Position numbers and translations under genes: made by a program. Below, piece after piece: positions 34,877 through 37,619 of a stretch of DNA of 37,619 nucleotides. This stretch comes from Crocinitomicaceae bacterium (GTDB taxonomy: Bacteria > Bacteroidota > Bacteroidia > Flavobacteriales_D > Crocinitomicaceae): the NCBI GenBank assembly GCA_021740085.1, contig JAIPAL010000019.1, forward strand, positions 1-37,619. Direction: 5' to 3'. Every line of letters starts with the position of its first letter. Position 1 is the first letter of the stretch. The notes beneath the pieces are model-generated. The model was not told where the DNA came from, ran no database searches, and worked only from the letters and a program-made list of their open reading frames with translations.

Positions 34877-34952
34877 ACTGCCGTATAGCTCGCTGTCTCA
34901 ACTCACAAACATTGAGGCACAATAACTAAACAACAAACAAATAAACGGCAGT
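34877..34952 (+). promoter_or_regulatory. Structured leader: inverted repeat ending at the protease start
   Basis: An 8-bp perfect inverted repeat, ACTGCCGT (34877-34884) with ACGGCAGT (34945-34952), has its right arm touching the ATG at 34953. Inside is a second stem, TGTCTCAA (34894-34901) with TTGAGGCA (34912-34919), eight pairs including one G-U, around a 10-base loop. Together they could fold the 5' leader into a two-tier stem and affect translation. No ligand or protein is implied. Confidence 0.35.
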
Positions 34953-37097
34953 ATGAAATCTCTATTTTTTAAAAAAGCTATTTGTCTTTTAGCATTATCA
35001 TTAACAGCAAATTTTATCTTTTCGCAAGAAAGTAAATTGTGGCTACGATTTGACAATCCCGGATTCTTACCACACCTTAATTCAGATGGTCGCTTACTTT
35101 CTACAAGTGAGGACTTGAATGATTTGATAAGTGTGAATAACATGACTGGTTTTATTCAAGTCTTGCCCAACTCAAAATCTGAAAATTTACAAAATGTGTA
35201 TGAAGTATCTTTTCTTGGTAATAGTTTGGATGTATCCAACTCATTAAGTAAGTTACCATTTATTGGTCTTGTTGAAAATGCTCCCAATTATCAGGTGCTT
35301 TATGCACCCGATGATTATACAATTGCCTTTGCAACAAATTATGCATTGGATTTAATTCATGCGCAAGGTGCTTGGGATCTTTCTCATGGAAGCGATAGTG
35401 TGGTAATTGCTATCAGTGATCAAAATTTTTACCAACACCATGAGGAATTAGAAGGTAAAATCGTTTATTACGATTCAACTAACCTAACAACCGCTACGCA
35501 CGGAACAGCTGTTGCAATTATTGCTGCTGGAAACACGGATAATGGAGTTGGTTTATCCTCCATTGGTTTTGATAGTAAATTGGCTTTGTATAAAATGACA
35601 TTCAATGAACTATTGGTCGCCTCGTATGCAGGCGCTGATGTGATAAACGTGAGCTGGACTTCTGGTTGTTTTTATAGCCAAATAGCGCAAGATGCGATCA
35701 ATGAAGCATATAATAATGGTACATTCATCGTTGCTGCTGCTGGAAATGGAACAGTTTGTGGAGGAGCTGATGCCTTAGTTTATCCTGCCGCGTATGCAAA
35801 TGTTTTTGCTGTAACAAGTGTGGGCCCAACAGATAATCATGAACGTATTATTAATGATCCTACTTCTACGCATCAACATAATTTAGCAGTTGATCTTTCT
35901 GCTCCAGGCTACGATGTTGCCATTTCAGCTGCATCAAATTGGTACCTTAATAGTTCAGGCACTTCATATGCTGCTGCGTATGTTTCAGGAACAGTTGGAC
36001 TGATGCTGTCAATTAATAAGTGTATTACAAATGCGGACATAGAAATGATTTTAAAAAATTCTTCGCAAAACATTGATTCCTTAAATCCACTTTATGCTGG
36101 AAAAATAGGGCAGGGAAGACTAGATGCGCAAGCGGCTCTTTCAATGGCAAGTTTAATTGTGAATCCGATGAACTTAACTACTTCTTTAATAGATGGCTGT
36201 ACTTCAAATGATGTTTCAGTGAGTGCATCTGTCTCTGGTGGACAATTGCCACTTTTATACCTTTGGTCAAATGGAAGCGCTGCCTTGGACCTCGATTCAT
36301 TAGGGGCCGGAAATCTTGATTTAGTTGTTTATGATGCACACGGTTGTTTGGTGAATCAATCATTTGTGATTGCAGACGTACAAGAACCTGTCTTTACTAC
36401 TCAGTCAGTAAATGTTTCTTGTTTTGGAGATAATAATGGTCAAGTTGAATTACTATTTTCGAATCCTTCTGAAGTTTCTAGTGTTACTTGGGACAATGGC
36501 GCGAGTGGAAGTGTTATTAATAACCTACCACTTGGGTCTTATACTGCTACCATATTTTATAACAATGGGAACTGTTCACTTATTCAAACATCATCTGTTC
36601 TATCTCCAACTGCATTATCCTTCTCCGCTACAACTCTTGATGTAGATTCCATAAATGCAGGAAGTATTGACATTACCGTGGTAGGTGGTACGCCTCCTTA
36701 TTTGTTCAATTGGGACAACAATCAGCAATCGGAAGATATCACTAACTTAACTGCTGGCGTTTATTCTGTTTCTGTTACGGATGCAGCTGGTTGTAGCTTT
36801 GCTACTTTTTATGAGATCTTTGAAGATACCACGCAACAAAGTGCAGGCGTAGTTGAAGCGATTAACTTTGCCATTAACGCTTATCCAAATCCATCGAATG
36901 GGGATGTAACAATTAGTTGGACTGGTGAATTAATCTCGCTAGAGCTAATTAATGCTTCAGGACAGCTTGTGTCAAAACACCAAAACTTTCCAACCAATTC
37001 TATTCAATTAAATTCTATTGGAACAGGTGTTTATTTTGCTCGGTACTATGCCAAAGATCAAGTAGCACCTAAAACGTTAAAGTTGGTGGTCTTATAA
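34953..37097 (+). CDS. Secreted subtilisin-like (S8) serine protease with T9SS tail
   Basis: A 714-residue exported protease. The signal peptide ends near FIFSQ (residue 25). The S8 catalytic domain (about 145-390) carries Asp156 (AISDQNF), His183 (THGTAVA), Asn265 (AAGNGT) and Ser338 (SGTSYAAA), so the triad is complete; the Asp motif is ISD rather than the usual DTG. SprB-like repeats with GGQLPLLYLWSNG, CFGDNNGQVELL and GGTPPYLFNWDNN follow at about 405-625. From YPNPSNG (residue 644) to the end is a type A T9SS sorting domain. The N-terminal 120 residues may be a propeptide. A decayed copy of its 3' end lies directly downstream (37101-37255). The target proteins are unknown. Confidence 0.92.
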   Translation: MKSLFFKKAICLLALSLTANFIFSQESKLWLRFDNPGFLPHLNSDGRLLSTSEDLNDLISVNNMTGFIQVLPNSKSENLQNVYEVSFLGNSLDVSNSLSKLPFIGLVENAPNYQVLYAPDDYTIAFATNYALDLIHAQGAWDLSHGSDSVVIAISDQNFYQHHEELEGKIVYYDSTNLTTATHGTAVAIIAAGNTDNGVGLSSIGFDSKLALYKMTFNELLVASYAGADVINVSWTSGCFYSQIAQDAINEAYNNGTFIVAAAGNGTVCGGADALVYPAAYANVFAVTSVGPTDNHERIINDPTSTHQHNLAVDLSAPGYDVAISAASNWYLNSSGTSYAAAYVSGTVGLMLSINKCITNADIEMILKNSSQNIDSLNPLYAGKIGQGRLDAQAALSMASLIVNPMNLTTSLIDGCTSNDVSVSASVSGGQLPLLYLWSNGSAALDLDSLGAGNLDLVVYDAHGCLVNQSFVIADVQEPVFTTQSVNVSCFGDNNGQVELLFSNPSEVSSVTWDNGASGSVINNLPLGSYTATIFYNNGNCSLIQTSSVLSPTALSFSATTLDVDSINAGSIDITVVGGTPPYLFNWDNNQQSEDITNLTAGVYSVSVTDAAGCSFATFYEIFEDTTQQSAGVVEAINFAINAYPNPSNGDVTISWTGELISLELINASGQLVSKHQNFPTNSIQLNSIGTGVYFARYYAKDQVAPKTLKLVVL

Positions 37098-37187
37098 TAT
37101 AATAAGCAGTCGGAAGACACCGCTATCCTAAGTCATCAAATGGGGATGTTTCATTTAGTTGCTCTGGTGAATTAATCTCGCTAGAGC
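36922..37187 (+). repeat. 24-base exact direct repeat linking protease tail and downstream remnant
   Basis: Bases 36922-36945 inside the protease sorting-domain region and 37164-37187 downstream of its stop are identical over 24 bases, 242 bases apart, within a longer region of weaker similarity. This is far above chance for intergenic sequence. Confidence 0.85.
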
Positions 37188-37255
37188 AACTTATGTTTCG
37201 GTTCAATGTGTTTCATTTCACAAAATTTTTCCAACTAATTCAATTCAATTTTTAA
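37101..37255 (+). pseudogene. Decayed duplicate of the protease 3' end
   Basis: The first part (37101-37123) resembles 36719-36742 (protein NKQSEDTA against NNQQSEDIT). The second part (37124-37255) resembles 36882 to about 37020 and still translates to YPKSSNGDVSFSCSGELISLE against YPNPSNGDVTISWTGELISLE, then drifts and hits a stop. The two parts are in different frames, and about 140 bases between them are missing, so this is a dead, deleted and frameshifted copy of a T9SS sorting-domain end. It may derive from a tandem duplication of the protease gene or from another gene with a similar tail. Confidence 0.75.
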
Positions 37256-37272
37256 TAAAAAGACTTGAATTG
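37241..37272. terminator. Possible hairpin terminator after the protease region
   Basis: CAATTCAA (37241-37248) pairs with TTGAATTG (37265-37272), with an inner TTTTT/AAAAA pairing around AAT. It could terminate transcription from the protease gene; it is AT-only inside, so the call is weak. The rest of 37256-37453 shows nothing else apart from the promoter near its end. Confidence 0.3.
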
Positions 37273-37403
37273 GTTAAGTGCATTATTTTACAAATTAGGG
37301 CAGCAAACATTGCTGGTATAGCCAATTAAATATTCGACGGTTAATCGGCAAATATTCATTCAAAACCGCGAAATAATCAATTCACTATTAATTAACATAA
37401 AAG

Positions 37404-37437
37404 TTGAAACAATAATATTTCAAATCGAGTAAATTTG
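37404..37437 (+). promoter_or_regulatory. Predicted promoter TTG-N23-TAAATTTG
   Basis: TTG at 37404-37406 and a perfect -7 element TAAATTTG at 37430-37437 are separated by 23 bases, the upper end of the usual range. The ATG at 37454 follows 16 bases later. Confidence 0.45.
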
Positions 37438-37453
37438 AATAAAATATTTAATT

Positions 37454-37619
37454 ATGAAAAAATTATACGTAAGATTTTTCCCTTCTATTTTAGCTCTTTT
37501 GCTTTTCATTGCATTTTCTGCTGAAAAACTTTCTGCCCAAACAGCAGTCTATGATATTAATAGCTCAGGGATGTTAGTTAATATGACTAGTAGTTGCGGA
37601 AACGGTTCGTGGTATAATG
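37454..37619 (+). CDS. N-terminal part of a secreted protein (cut by window end)
   Basis: An open frame of 55 codons runs off the right edge. It begins with a clear signal peptide (MKKLYVRFFPS then a hydrophobic ALLLFIAFSA, likely cleaved after LSAQ). The mature start (TAVYDINSSGMLVN) is typical of Bacteroidota surface or secreted proteins. The C-terminus is outside the window, so a T9SS tail cannot be checked. Confidence 0.75.
   Translation, partial: MKKLYVRFFPSILALLLFIAFSAEKLSAQTAVYDINSSGMLVNMTSSCGNGSWYN

Noticed and set aside
36412..36645. Plus-strand open frame of 77 codons inside the protease gene
   Set aside because: It is in an alternate frame of a clear S8 protease/T9SS gene and has the composition expected of a shifted frame.
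1..37619. tRNA genes, CRISPR arrays, IS elements, prophage or integration sites
   Set aside because: Reading both strands showed no tRNA T-loop plus acceptor pattern, no regularly spaced short repeats, no transposase or integrase, and no terminal inverted repeats with target duplications.

Overview
The window looks like chromosomal DNA from a low-GC Bacteroidota, most likely a flavobacterial lineage close to Crocinitomicaceae/Cryomorphaceae. The evidence is type IX secretion (T9SS) cargo with type A and type B C-terminal sorting domains, a PorP/SprF protein, a PD40/TPR protein, YwqK-type repeats, a DUF3127 protein, no Shine-Dalgarno sequences at starts, and a recurring promoter element TAnnTTT(G/A) instead of TATAAT. 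The family or genus is an inference only. Almost everything is ordinary core or lineage-core genome. No phage, IS element, tRNA, CRISPR array or obvious island was seen.

Layout. 1-300: the tail of an upstream gene (perhaps rnpA) translationally coupled to yidD. 309-3656 (minus): a large superfamily 1 helicase with a DUF4011-like N-terminus. 3735-5911: a T9SS cargo protein, the RNase P RNA gene (rnpB, 4836-5209) and an AlkD-like DNA glycosylase. 5976-10318: two adjacent secreted amidohydrolase-family genes, one of them a two-domain protein. 10323-11628 (minus): flavin reductase-like protein plus a DUF3127 protein with an SSB-like acidic tail. 11758-13494: YwqK-repeat protein and fabD. 13487-14790 (minus): truA and a small membrane protein. 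14965-19787: gliding/T9SS block with a giant repeat-rich type B cargo, a PorP/SprF protein and, convergent, a TPR-PD40 lipoprotein-like protein. 19927-22854: an NAD(P)-binding protein and, divergent, an overlapping three-gene unit (unknown protein, ABC ATPase with TOBE-like tail, YihY/BrkB membrane protein). 22962-31199: envelope and redox block with an OmpA-like lipoprotein, LptD (minus), a peptidoglycan amidase, an MlaD/MCE protein, an HdrC/DsrK-like Fe-S membrane protein, its CCG-domain partner, and a conserved small protein. 31259-32967 (minus): three small envelope genes (lipoprotein with Pmp3/YqaE domain, DUF2752, Bor-like lipoprotein). 33099-37097: recJ and a secreted subtilisin-like protease with T9SS tail. 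37101-37255: a decayed duplicate of the protease 3' end. 37454-end: start of another secreted protein.

How genes work together. LptD, amidase and MCE protein form an outer-membrane/cell-wall maintenance cluster. The two Fe-S proteins probably make one quinone-linked membrane redox complex. The cargo genes and PorP/SprF belong to T9SS and cell-surface adhesion or gliding. Genes are tightly packed, with TAATG or TGATG stop-start overlaps and convergent gaps of a few bases.

The most unusual items are the eroded duplicate of the T9SS tail after the protease gene, the structured leader of that protease gene, the ABC-ATPase/YihY unit with no permease, the SSB-like tail on DUF3127, the stand-alone DUF4011 helicase, and the genome-specific promoter element seen upstream of many genes and of rnpB. 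I did not find convincing evidence of a wholly new system.
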